A stretch of DNA of 64,000 nt from Dyadobacter sp. (GTDB lineage: Bacteria; Bacteroidota; Bacteroidia; Cytophagales; Spirosomataceae), in contig NZ_JAGIAS010000004.1 in NCBI RefSeq assembly GCF_017744695.1, forward strand, positions 1 through 64,000. The letters are read 5' to 3'. Positions 1 through 9,420 of this stretch are shown one piece after another (the stretch's first letter is position 1; each line of letters begins with the position of its first letter). The translations under genes were made by a program, and so were the position numbers. The notes under the pieces were generated by a model. It did not search any database. It was not told where the DNA came from and was given only the letters and a program-made list of their open reading frames with translations.

Positions 1-46
1 TCGCTGTGCTGATCGTTTTCAGCACCGTTATTCCCGATTGGGAGTG

Positions 47-78
47 CAAAAGTGGCAGCTTTAATTTTAACATGCAAG
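47..78 (-). promoter_or_regulatory. candidate minus-strand promoter at the left edge
   Basis: On the minus strand CTTG (78-75) is followed after 20 bases by CACTTTTG (54-47), close to the Bacteroidota pattern TTTG-N19/21-TAnnTTTG. It points to the left, so it should drive a minus-strand gene outside the window. The leader contains a small perfect hairpin, TCCC-AATC-GGGA (43-32). The -7 box starts with C instead of T, so the call is moderate. Confidence 0.45.
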
Positions 79-827
79 TAACAACAGTAAATATTTTTTG
101 AAATCTTTACCCTACCACGCATAACCAGCTGATAAAGAAATTAATATCCTAAGAAAAAAATTGAAAGGTTTTTCGACTACGCTTTCTCATACCCCATCCA
201 TTACCGTATGAGCGATGAAAATGACGGCAAGACATGTGTGAACCACTTATATAGTATAAGGATGCCAGACACAATCTGCATGGTCAACAACCGGAAAGGA
301 TTCGGAGGGATATTATAGCTACGAGCGAATATTAAGATTCATCCCCCAGCTGATTCTGTGATAATATCTGCTTTCAATAGTAGTAAATACTCTCTTAATC
401 AAACACTTAGCAATAAATACTTTAAATATGCTCCCCGTTTATTTAAAGGTCGAAAATTACCAACTAGCTGAATACAAGACAATTACAGGCCCGATAAATA
501 AATCACCGTCGTATTCTACAATTTTCACAAAATAAAATACATACGTTTGCCTTGGTTGTAACACAACGTAGCCTTATCGCTTACAACCATATCTACTCAG
601 CTTCTTCACTTTCGTTCGACTATCTTAATCCGGCCCAAACGCCACCCCGGCCGGATCATCGTTAAAGACCGCAATCATGCGGTTGATTAAGACTTTACCT
701 CAAACGCTAAGTGCTTTAAGCGCTCCAAACGGAGTGACGGGTAGGCTATGTCCGTTTCGATCTAACGATCATTCAATATAAATCCATCCTTCCATTCACC
801 ACTATCTAAGTGTAAACCCTTAGGCAT
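79..827. other. gene-free, AT-rich stretch upstream of the RHS gene
   Basis: No convincing gene was seen. A plus-strand open stretch of about 54 codons ends at TAG 316-318 and contains an ATG at 208 (36 codons). Its translation looks protein-like but matches nothing I recognise, so it may be a gene remnant. The rest is AT-rich with stops in all frames. No clear TAnnTTTG promoter was found just upstream of the RHS gene at 828. Confidence 0.4.
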
Positions 828-3800
828 ATGAAAAACTGTTACACTCAAAAAGGACAAAAAACGTCAAAGTTCAACCACATTTATTGGTTATTCAGCGCCC
901 TGACGGTCTTTGCAAATTTCAATTCGGCTGCCCAGAACGTCACTTACCAAACCCTTTACGCTGACGCTACCTTCGATGGCCGGGCAATTAATCAAAGTTT
1001 ACCAGTAGGAAGCATTTCTGGCAGTGGTAGTGTGGCATCAGGGGGCGCAACTTACTCTATTGCACTGGCCGTACCGCCCGGAACAAATGGTATTACCCCG
1101 GCAGTCTCGATCAACTACCATTCTATGGCGGGAAACGGCATTCTGGGCCAAGGCTGGGATATCGGAGGATTATCAAAAATTACCCGTTGCACCCGGAATA
1201 TGTATTTTGATAATGAGACAAACCCGGTTACCATGACCAACAGCGACCGGTTTGTGCTCGATGGCGCCAGGCTGATAGCCAAAGCAGGCAATTATGGAGA
1301 ACCCAACACAACCTACGGGACTGAAAGTGAAAATTTTGCAACCATTGTTTCTAAAAGCGCACAGGGGAACGGCCCCCAGTGGTTTGAAGTAACTACCAAA
1401 GACGGGGTAAAAATGGAATATGGAAATACCCCGGATTCCAGGCTTACCGGCCAGTTTGCCACCGTGCTTACCTGGGCGCTCTCACGCGTCCTATACCCGG
1501 ATGGCAATTACATTACTTTCAAATACAACACCAACGCCAGTTTCGCATTACTCATCGATGAGATTAACTACACCGGTAATGCCGCACAAGGGTTAGCACC
1601 GTACAATCAGGTTAAATTCGACTATAAGATCCGCACAATCGATGAGAATGCAGGCTTTGAAAACGACACACGCGTTGAAAGCAAGTATTTGCTGGACAAG
1701 GTTACCACAAAAGCCGAGGGCGCGACCGTCAGGTCTTACCAGTTCAATTACGGACACGATAACATCAATTCCTATTTGAAAGAGGTCATCGAAGCCGGAA
1801 CTGACGGCACGCAACTCAATGCCACTATTTTCAAATATGGTGACCCGCCTGCCGATTTCAGTACCGTAGATACAGACGGATATGACTACCCCTCCTCAAC
1901 GACCATTACAGGAGATTTCAATGCGGATGGGTTAACCGATTTTCTGGAAGCCAGCCTTATTCAGAATCCCGCCGTATACCGGATGATTGTTTACATTAAG
2001 AACCCTGCGTACATCGCACAACCCAATGACTTTTTTGTAGGCAATGTAACTGATGCACCTCTTACGTATAGCGTTGTCAAGAAGCAAAGCATTCCCAATT
2101 CGTTCGACTTTTTGGCGTACGATTTTACGGGTGACGGGGCCGATGATGTTTTAATGACCAACATTGCCGGTTCGGGTCAAAATCGCACTTTGACTAGTCT
2201 CCGCATCTATCGCGCCGTTCAAACCAACTTACAGCCTCCAATCCAATTCGATGAACTGAACATTTCCCCTTACACCGGCTACTCCAAAATCCATCCCAGC
2301 GGTCATTTCATTTTTCCCGGCGACTATGACGGCGATGGCATACAGGATATCCTCACGATGCTTGGAAGCAATGCGGTCAACTACAATTGCCACTTATACA
2401 ACGGCAAAGTCCAACCTGACTTTGGATCTATCGTTATTTCGGGTGTATTCGCATTAGCGGTAAGCGACTGGCCCACCGCCGACAAAGTCCACGTCGTGGA
2501 TTTCAACGGAGATGGCAAAAGCGATATCATGCTGATCAAAGGGACTAATTGCGAGGTTTTTACTTTTGACGGATGGACTGCCCGCCGCATTCACTATTCA
2601 ACCAATTATTTAACCAAAGATCATCTCAGCTATTTCGGGGACTTCAACGGCGACGGCAAAACGGATATCCTGGCAAAATCGACGACGTTGGGCACCTGGA
2701 AGATATTGATTTCTGCCGGGATTAATTTCTACGAATCACCCTTTGCCTTTAACACAACCCCCGATACCGATCCTTTCACCGGCGATCAGCTAGGGATTGC
2801 CGATATTAATGGGGATGGAAAGTCAGACATTTATCATGGGTGGCAAACAGCGGCACCTGCGAATTTCGATGTCTACTATGGAAGGGGTTATTCATGGAGT
2901 ACCGGGACCAGTTTTTATCGTGTAAACAGCACATTCACAGTTAACCTGGGCGCACCGCCTCCCATGATCGGCGACTTCAATGGTGACCATCGGGCCGATA
3001 TTATTAATTTCAAGAACATTTTTATTCCAATGGATATCTTCTACTTCAAAAAAGAAGGTAGGGAAAATCTGATCGAAAAAGTAAAAAACGGCTACAACCA
3101 TGTTACCGAGTGGGTTTACAAGAAGCTCACGGATGAAAACGGCTTCCATATCCGGGGAAATCTCACGGCTTACCCTTTCAACGCGATCCAGCCACCACTC
3201 TACGCTGTTTCCGATTTCAAATTGCAGAATGGGATTGGGGGCATTAACACTATCCAATATACCTATGAAGCAAGCAAGTTACACCGGGGAGGCAAGGGTT
3301 TCCTGGGGTTTGGCAAGATAACGGCCAACGATCTGGCGACGGGGATCAAAACCATTTCAGAAAATGAATTCAACACTACTTACTTCACAGCCATCCCCTA
3401 CCGGACTTCGGTCCATCTTGCATCAACAAATGCCTTGCTAAGCCAAACCACCAATACCAACACATTTGTCTCACCAGCAGCAAAACGCTTTTGGCTACAA
3501 ACGACCAATATCCTTGAAAACAAGGTATTGGAGGGCAGGACTACGAACACGGCAAATGTCTATGATAACTTCGGCAACGTTACGCAAAGCACTGTTAATA
3601 ACGGTGTGGAAACCGTTGTTACCAACACGGTTTACGGCGCCTATCCGGCCGGTGTGCTCAACAAGCCTACGTCTGTCACAATTTCGAATACGCGGTCGGG
3701 GCAACCTGTTCATACTGTTTCAACGGGATTCGGATATAATGGTATAGGCCAGCTTACTTCTAAAACCGACTTTAATGGATCGCCCAAAAACGTGGTCACG

Positions 3801-6800
3801 ACATACGAATACTTCCCTTTGGGCAACCTGAAAAAAACTACTGTCACTCCCAATGGCACCGGTGCCTCTCCGGCACGAAATACCTCGTCAGTATACGATC
3901 CGAAAGGCCGCTATGCCCTGTCCAGCATCAACGAGCTCGGTCAAACTTCTACCGCTACTTATGACGCCAGGTGGGGAAAGACATTGACCTCGACTGGCGT
4001 CGACGGGCTGGTTACAACGTACCAATATGATGTATTCGGCAGGCCTACGGTTACGCTGCCCCCGGCGGCGGTTGCGTATAGCATTACGCAAAGCTATGGA
4101 TGGGACCTGACCAATGGCGCAGTATGGTACAGCCTGGTTTCACATCCCGGTAAGCCTAATGTCAAAATATGGTATGACCTGCTGGGCCGCGAGATCAGAC
4201 GGGAAACCGAGGGTTTCGGCAACCAGCCGGTCACACAGGTTCAAACTTATGATGCGAGGGGCAATGTCGTTTCCAACACCCAACCATATAAAGCCGGCGA
4301 AACCTTTATTACGACCACTACCCAATTCGATCAATACAACAGGCCCTACAACATCAATAGCGGCGCGTTGGGTACGAAAACGATCAGTTACGCCTATGCA
4401 GCTGGCGAACTTACTACCACCACGACCACCCCGACAGGAACAACCTCGCAAAAGACAGACGCCAGCGGGAAGGTAATCAATTCGGCAGACGATGGCGGGA
4501 CATTGTTTTACACCTATTTCAGCCACGGAGGGATAAAAGACATCAAAAACGGTGCCGTTACGATTGCCAGTAGCCAATTCGATATCTACGGCCGTCAGAC
4601 CCAACTGACCGATGCCAATGCGGGCACCACCCTGTATGATTACAATGCGCTGGGGGAGTTGGTCAGCCAAACGAATGCCAACGGAGCCGTCTACACCTTG
4701 ACTTACGACGTCGCCGGAAGGACCCTCACCCGAACGAAAGCCGGAGAACCGGCCACTACCTATCAATACAGGGCCTCGGGGAACGGAATTAACCAGATCG
4801 AAAAAGTAACCGGTTTTGCCGGAAACCTGGAAGAGTATACCTATGACGCCTACGGGCGAATGTTAACGAACAAGGAAACAATAGATGGCAGTCCTTACAT
4901 TACCACCTATACTTACAATAATTACGGGGACATTGCCTCAATACTATACCCATCCGGATTTGGCACCAATCATGCCTACGATACCAATAGTTACCCGACC
5001 ACCATCAAAAACACCAACAGCTCGGTAACCCTTTACACCAACACCGGCATGAACGGCCTGGGCCAGAACACGGCCTATACATTGGGTAATGGTAAATCAT
5101 CGGCGATTAATTACGACTACGGCATTCCGAAACTGTTTAGCACTGCCGGCGTACAGAACCTGGAACTCACCTGGGATTACCCCAAAGGCAACCTGACCAA
5201 GCGGAAGGATTACATTAAAAACAAGGAGGAGAGCTTCACCTACGACAATCTCAGCCGCCTGCTCTCAGCCACGGTGACAGGCAAACCTGCACAAACCACC
5301 ACCTATGAACTTTCGGGCAACATCGCCTCGAAAACCGATGCCGGGCAACAGTTTAGCTATCACCCCGTCAAACTCAACGCACTCGCGGGCATCATTGCGC
5401 CTACTACCGCGCTACCCATGCTCACGCAGGACATTACCTACACGGCCTTCAACCAGCCCGAAAAGATTACCGAAAACGGCTCTGGCCAGCCTTACGAGCT
5501 CACCTACACCTACGATGCCGGTTACCAGCGCATTAAAGGTGTCATGAAAAAGAACGGCGCGCTGATCAACACCCATTACTATTTCGGAAGCTACGAGAAG
5601 GATATTACACCGGGTGTGCCCGACAAGCACCTGCATTACATCCATACTCCCGCGGGACTCTCGGCGATCGTGATCCGCGAGAACGGCACGGACCAGTATT
5701 ACTACACCTACACCGACCACCTTGGCTCGCTGCTCACATTAACCGCCCCTAACGGCGCCGTCATCCTCGATCAAAACTTCGACGCCTGGGGCCGTCTTCG
5801 CCATCCTGCTAACTGGGATTACACCAACGTTCCCGCGCCCACCAGCTACTTGTACCGCGGCTTTACCGGCCATGAGCATTTGACCAATTTCAATTTGATC
5901 AATATGAATGGGCGGATGTATGATCCGGTCGTGGGAAGGGTGCTGAGTCCTGACAATTTTGTGCAGAATCCTTATTCGACGCAGGCGTATAACCGGTATA
6001 GCTATGTGATGAATAATCCTTTGAAGTATACTGATCCGAGTGGGGAGGTTATTTTTATCATCCCTCAAATAGGTTTTGGAAAAAACGGATTTAGCCTTGG
6101 TCTGGAAATCGGCGTTGGCATACCTGGTGTTCTCAGTGCCTCCGCAACTGCCGGATACAATTTTAAAAGTGAAAAAGGCTACTGGTCGGTACAAGGTTCT
6201 GTCTACGGTATTTATGGAGGATACGGTTCGTCCGGCTGGTTCGCGGGATATGGTTATCGATATGCCGGACTCAGCATAGGTGTCGGCTACGGAGCCAATG
6301 ATGGTTGGAATGCTGGATTAAGTTATGGTGGAACTTACAACAACTTCAATGGATCCGCAGGAATTGGATGGAGTCAAAAAGGTGGCTTTGACTGGAATCT
6401 CACAGGGGGATATACTTTTAACATCGAAGCGGCAACTCGTACCAAAATTGGAGAATACAACTTAGAGGGTGCGCCAGAAAACGGATTAATGCAAAGGCAA
6501 AATTATGACTGCCTAATTTGTGCAACTGAATACTTGGAGCAAATGATACAAGGCAGAAGCTACGAAGACATATTGGCAGCCGTAGGGGACTTCTACGATC
6601 CCAATGCCGGAACAAATACCATGGCAGCGCTTAAAGCACTATATGGAGACAACAATGTCGCTGGCTATGAACAAATAAGTCCGTTAATCGTTGGACGAGA
6701 ATTGCAACGTGGTAACCCAGCCATTATTGCGCAGAACAGTAATCATGCTATTGTCCCGGTAACTGTCGAACACTGGCAAAAAATCTACAAGAATCATCTG

Positions 6801-6911
6801 CCAAAAACGTATTTCAAAATTAAATATATGAATCCAGCGACGGGTCGTTTCCGTGATTGGAAATTGTACCGTTCAATAAGCTCTCCGACATTCATAATAA
6901 ATTTCAGATGA
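828..6911 (+). CDS. exported SpvB/FG-GAP/RHS polymorphic toxin with papain-like tip
   Basis: A 2027-residue protein with a signal peptide (cut near NSAAQ, residue 36). An SpvB-type N-domain follows (about 55-330; ALAVPPGTNGITP near 78). Next are seven FG-GAP/VCBS calcium-loop repeats of DFNGDGKTD type (about 361-725) and YD/RHS repeats such as YDVFGRP and YDAYGRM (about 910-1600). The RHS core-associated end has DHLGS near 1630, MNGRMYDPVVGR, and closes at DPSGE (about 1734). A Gly/Tyr/Phe-rich linker leads to a tip at 1885-2027. The tip has a QNYDCLIC motif (Cys1895 or Cys1898), NSNHAIV (His1973) and MNPATG (Asn2002), an order matching C39/papain-like cysteine peptidases. RHS proteins commonly encapsulate a C-terminal toxin. 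The peptidase call is mine from motifs. Sequence after codon 1738 is visibly more AT-rich. The stop overlaps the next start (ATGA). Confidence 0.88.
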   Translation: MKNCYTQKGQKTSKFNHIYWLFSALTVFANFNSAAQNVTYQTLYADATFDGRAINQSLPVGSISGSGSVASGGATYSIALAVPPGTNGITPAVSINYHSMAGNGILGQGWDIGGLSKITRCTRNMYFDNETNPVTMTNSDRFVLDGARLIAKAGNYGEPNTTYGTESENFATIVSKSAQGNGPQWFEVTTKDGVKMEYGNTPDSRLTGQFATVLTWALSRVLYPDGNYITFKYNTNASFALLIDEINYTGNAAQGLAPYNQVKFDYKIRTIDENAGFENDTRVESKYLLDKVTTKAEGATVRSYQFNYGHDNINSYLKEVIEAGTDGTQLNATIFKYGDPPADFSTVDTDGYDYPSSTTITGDFNADGLTDFLEASLIQNPAVYRMIVYIKNPAYIAQPNDFFVGNVTDAPLTYSVVKKQSIPNSFDFLAYDFTGDGADDVLMTNIAGSGQNRTLTSLRIYRAVQTNLQPPIQFDELNISPYTGYSKIHPSGHFIFPGDYDGDGIQDILTMLGSNAVNYNCHLYNGKVQPDFGSIVISGVFALAVSDWPTADKVHVVDFNGDGKSDIMLIKGTNCEVFTFDGWTARRIHYSTNYLTKDHLSYFGDFNGDGKTDILAKSTTLGTWKILISAGINFYESPFAFNTTPDTDPFTGDQLGIADINGDGKSDIYHGWQTAAPANFDVYYGRGYSWSTGTSFYRVNSTFTVNLGAPPPMIGDFNGDHRADIINFKNIFIPMDIFYFKKEGRENLIEKVKNGYNHVTEWVYKKLTDENGFHIRGNLTAYPFNAIQPPLYAVSDFKLQNGIGGINTIQYTYEASKLHRGGKGFLGFGKITANDLATGIKTISENEFNTTYFTAIPYRTSVHLASTNALLSQTTNTNTFVSPAAKRFWLQTTNILENKVLEGRTTNTANVYDNFGNVTQSTVNNGVETVVTNTVYGAYPAGVLNKPTSVTISNTRSGQPVHTVSTGFGYNGIGQLTSKTDFNGSPKNVVTTYEYFPLGNLKKTTVTPNGTGASPARNTSSVYDPKGRYALSSINELGQTSTATYDARWGKTLTSTGVDGLVTTYQYDVFGRPTVTLPPAAVAYSITQSYGWDLTNGAVWYSLVSHPGKPNVKIWYDLLGREIRRETEGFGNQPVTQVQTYDARGNVVSNTQPYKAGETFITTTTQFDQYNRPYNINSGALGTKTISYAYAAGELTTTTTTPTGTTSQKTDASGKVINSADDGGTLFYTYFSHGGIKDIKNGAVTIASSQFDIYGRQTQLTDANAGTTLYDYNALGELVSQTNANGAVYTLTYDVAGRTLTRTKAGEPATTYQYRASGNGINQIEKVTGFAGNLEEYTYDAYGRMLTNKETIDGSPYITTYTYNNYGDIASILYPSGFGTNHAYDTNSYPTTIKNTNSSVTLYTNTGMNGLGQNTAYTLGNGKSSAINYDYGIPKLFSTAGVQNLELTWDYPKGNLTKRKDYIKNKEESFTYDNLSRLLSATVTGKPAQTTTYELSGNIASKTDAGQQFSYHPVKLNALAGIIAPTTALPMLTQDITYTAFNQPEKITENGSGQPYELTYTYDAGYQRIKGVMKKNGALINTHYYFGSYEKDITPGVPDKHLHYIHTPAGLSAIVIRENGTDQYYYTYTDHLGSLLTLTAPNGAVILDQNFDAWGRLRHPANWDYTNVPAPTSYLYRGFTGHEHLTNFNLINMNGRMYDPVVGRVLSPDNFVQNPYSTQAYNRYSYVMNNPLKYTDPSGEVIFIIPQIGFGKNGFSLGLEIGVGIPGVLSASATAGYNFKSEKGYWSVQGSVYGIYGGYGSSGWFAGYGYRYAGLSIGVGYGANDGWNAGLSYGGTYNNFNGSAGIGWSQKGGFDWNLTGGYTFNIEAATRTKIGEYNLEGAPENGLMQRQNYDCLICATEYLEQMIQGRSYEDILAAVGDFYDPNAGTNTMAALKALYGDNNVAGYEQISPLIVGRELQRGNPAIIAQNSNHAIVPVTVEHWQKIYKNHLPKTYFKIKYMNPATGRFRDWKLYRSISSPTFIINFR

Positions 6912-7570
6912 TAACTAAAATAAAATCGATCATTTTAAAATTGTTGCTTGTGCTGACAGTTTCAGAAACTGTTGCGCAAAGTATTATAAATCACCAAAAG
7001 CAATTATTGGCGATGGCAAAGAGAAAATCAAGAAAAGAACTGATAAGATCACTTGCACACGACGAGACCATGACAAAGTTCGAAATATATAGTCTTCTCA
7101 CAAGTTTGAAGAGAATACCGATTCTCTCTTTTTCTATTGCTCCGGGAGCAGCCTCATATGACTCGACAAAGAAAATATCGGATTATTTAGAACTCAATGA
7201 AGCGTTTCCTATCGAATCTTCAATACTTCTTAAAAAGAATAAATTTTATGCAACACTAGACTGCTATGATAATGTAAACTATTCAAGTTGTGAACCATGT
7301 AACTACGACGATTCGGTGGAGGAAAAAAAAGATTATTACAATTATGAAATAAAAAAAATATATGACACTATCAAAAAAAGAAAATATTCACTGCTATTCA
7401 AAGTTCAGCATTTTAGAGAGGCAATTTGGTTCATAGAAAATAAAGAAGTAAAAATATATTCCACGCGAGACAAACTAGTCTATGATCCCGATGAATATAT
7501 AAAAAAAAGATGTTCCGTCGAGAGCGTCAGAAATCTGGCGCTTGGGAAGTTACATTCTTTCTGTGACTAG
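6908..7570 (+). CDS. candidate exported immunity protein, copy 1
   Basis: A 220-residue protein. I chose the ATG at 6908 because it overlaps the RHS stop as ATGA and gives an immediate signal peptide (hydrophobic stretch ending ETVAQ, residue 24). Translation is therefore probably coupled to the toxin. The mature part is Lys-rich and charged, with a conserved cysteine cluster (LDC, then C-x2-C-NYDD) and a C-terminal block DPDEYIKKRCSVE. I recognise no named family. Its position straight after a polymorphic toxin tip, and its duplication together with a piece of that tip, are the reasons for calling it immunity. The signal peptide suggests it acts in the periplasm or at the surface, where an incoming protease would first arrive. 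Very AT-rich compared with the RHS core. Confidence 0.7.
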   Translation: MITKIKSIILKLLLVLTVSETVAQSIINHQKQLLAMAKRKSRKELIRSLAHDETMTKFEIYSLLTSLKRIPILSFSIAPGAASYDSTKKISDYLELNEAFPIESSILLKKNKFYATLDCYDNVNYSSCEPCNYDDSVEEKKDYYNYEIKKIYDTIKKRKYSLLFKVQHFREAIWFIENKEVKIYSTRDKLVYDPDEYIKKRCSVESVRNLALGKLHSFCD

Positions 7571-7666
7571 CCACTCGGTCGCCGCTACGTTCCGCCTAAA
7601 ATGTTAAAGTTCGCGGCGAAGATAGCAAGCATATAATTACTGAAAATCAAACAACAATGTAGCCAG

Positions 7667-7888
7667 TTGTTTTCAAGCAAGCTACAAAGTGGAAATCCTG
7701 CGACAATGGCTCAAAACAGCAATCATGCCATTGTACTTACAAAAATTGAGCTTTGGCAAAAAACTTACAAAAATCACATACCAAAAAGTTACTTTAAAAT
7801 AAGATATATGGATCCAGCCACCGGGTCGCTTGGCTCTTGGCGAGCAAGAAAGGCCTTCGAAACACTGATATTTATTATAAGATTTTAA
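7667..7888 (+). pseudogene. orphan fragment of a second toxin tip
   Basis: About 70 codons that match the last 70 residues of the RHS toxin: SGNPATMAQNSNHAIV against RGNPAIIAQNSNHAIV, and YKNHIPKSYFKIRYMDPATG against YKNHLPKTYFKIKYMNPATG. It keeps the candidate catalytic His and has Asp where the full toxin has Asn. It lacks the Cys half of the domain and any RHS core. Similarity starts near 7676; the 100 bases before it show no toxin sequence. I read it as a decayed orphan cassette rather than a working gene. It sits 13 bases before the second immunity gene, which mirrors the toxin-immunity order upstream. Confidence 0.75.
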
Positions 7889-7901
7889 ATGATTACCAGC
7901 T

Positions 7902-8552
7902 ATGAAATCACTTATTCTAGTTATTTTGCTCTTAATTCCAATTGAGAAGTCAGTTGCACAAAATTTTATTGAGTATCAGAACAAATTAAGGTCAAGTGCA
8001 AAACGAAAAATAAGAAAAGAGCTTATCAGATCATTTACGCATGACGATTGGATGAGCCGATTAGAAGCATATTCGTTATTGAAAAAGTCAGATATTGTCC
8101 CCGTTGTCTCCTTTTGTATTACATCAGAAGCCAAAAAGTATGACTCTACAAAGAGAATAATAGACTATTTGCAACCCAATGAGAACTTCCCATTTGAATT
8201 GGCAATATTCTCAAAAAAAAGAAAATTTTATGCAACCCTAGATTGCTTTAATACCATTTATTACTCTGACTGCCAGCCATGCAATTATGACGATTCGATG
8301 GAGGAAAAAGTAGGTTATCATAATTATGAGATAAAAAAAATATATGATGCCATCAAAAATAGAAAATATTCACTGCTGTTCAAAGTCAAATATTTCAGAG
8401 AGGCAATTTGGCTCATAGAAAATAAAGAAGTAAAAATATATTCTTTGCAAGATAAATTAATCTATGATCCGGATGAATATATAAAAAAAAGATGTTCGGT
8501 CGAGGTCATCAGAAATCTGGCGCTCGGAAAGCTGCATTCTTTCTGTGACTAA
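7902..8552 (+). CDS. candidate exported immunity protein, copy 2
   Basis: A 216-residue paralogue of the 6908-7570 product, with a signal peptide ending KSVAQ (residue 20). It shares KELIRS, FYATLDC, C-x2-CNYDDS-EEK, NYEIKKIYD, KYSLLFKV, FREAIW and the last 35 residues almost unchanged (DPDEYIKKRCSVE to LGKLHSFCD). The C-terminal half is much better conserved than the N-terminal half, and the DNA of the last 70 bases is nearly identical between copies. The ATG at 7889, which corresponds in place to the upstream copy's start, is now out of frame, so 7902 is the start. It probably protects against a variant of the same toxin. Function is inferred from context only. Confidence 0.68.
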   Translation: MKSLILVILLLIPIEKSVAQNFIEYQNKLRSSAKRKIRKELIRSFTHDDWMSRLEAYSLLKKSDIVPVVSFCITSEAKKYDSTKRIIDYLQPNENFPFELAIFSKKRKFYATLDCFNTIYYSDCQPCNYDDSMEEKVGYHNYEIKKIYDAIKNRKYSLLFKVKYFREAIWLIENKEVKIYSLQDKLIYDPDEYIKKRCSVEVIRNLALGKLHSFCD

Positions 8553-8649
8553 GCCCATTTGTCGTATTTACATCCTGCCGGGAATGACAAACCCCCTCTG
8601 GGCTGGCTAACTATTGCATTGAGCGACAATAAATAACTAAAAAGACACC

Positions 8650-9378
8650 ATGAAACCCAAATCATTTTTATTGATAACCCTAATTGTGCTTATCGCGAGC
8701 ACCTGCCATCCGGAAGGTCCCGATTGTCATCACCGCGTTGTGCTTGAAAATGCATCATCGGATTCCGTAATTTTTGCATTACAATTTTACAATCTAACAT
8801 ACCAAAATCTAACACGTTGTGGTTTAGACGGAGAGGTTTTACCACCTAATTCAAAATTGGACTGGGGTGGATTTAGAACTTGCTGGGAAAACAGGATATC
8901 TAACGGAAAATCCTTACAAATCATCAAACATGACCTCTTCATATACAAAACACCACTATCCGTAAATTTCACGAAACCCAAGCTGTGCTCTTTATTACTC
9001 CCTGCAATATTAACGGCAAGTACCTGCCATCGCGAGGGCCCGAACTGCCACCATAACATTATTTTTAAAAACAGTTCAAGTGGCACCATAATTTATTCAC
9101 TAAAAGGAAGTAATGGCAGTGGACTCTGCTCTATGATTATTTATTCCAACGCCAATCCTAGTGAAGAAGTTATTTTGGATTTACCAAGATATTGTTGGGA
9201 GCAAGAACTCGTACGGGGCAGAACCGCTGAAATGTATGTGATTGATTCAGGAAAGTTTAATACGGGTACAGGATTCTATGATTGCGATTCATTACCGATA
9301 AAAAACAAAGTGTTGAAGCATTATGAGTTGACACTAGATGATCTAAAGAAAGCCAATTTTACAATTGTTTATGAATAA
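8650..9378 (+). CDS. internally duplicated exported protein (two fused copies)
   Basis: A 242-residue product made of two tandem copies. Residues 1-45 begin MKPKSFLL and carry STCHPEGPDCHH. From residue 108 the pattern restarts with TKPKLCSLL and STCHREGPNCHH, including a second signal-like hydrophobic segment in mid-protein. At 8971 the codon matching the original ATG is ACG, and the reading frame runs through it. The simplest reading is that the first copy lost its end and fused to the second copy, whose start was mutated. The N-terminus looks like a signal or lipoprotein signal (ST-C, a weak lipobox). The family, a small Cys/Asn-rich exported protein, is unknown to me. It follows the immunity genes and may be another immunity-type gene, but nothing proves this. 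Confidence 0.6.
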   Translation: MKPKSFLLITLIVLIASTCHPEGPDCHHRVVLENASSDSVIFALQFYNLTYQNLTRCGLDGEVLPPNSKLDWGGFRTCWENRISNGKSLQIIKHDLFIYKTPLSVNFTKPKLCSLLLPAILTASTCHREGPNCHHNIIFKNSSSGTIIYSLKGSNGSGLCSMIIYSNANPSEEVILDLPRYCWEQELVRGRTAEMYVIDSGKFNTGTGFYDCDSLPIKNKVLKHYELTLDDLKKANFTIVYE

Positions 9379-9420
9379 GCTTCTAAAACACGAAATGAAA
9401 CATCAAATATCGTATCAAAA

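Noticed and set aside
208..318. A 36-codon plus-strand frame (ATG 208) in the left gap, open for about 54 codons
   Set aside because: No promoter, no recognisable family and very short. It may be a remnant but cannot be supported as a gene.
4140..4766. A 208-codon minus-strand frame inside the RHS gene
   Set aside because: It lies opposite regular YD repeats; the repeated codons explain the open frame.
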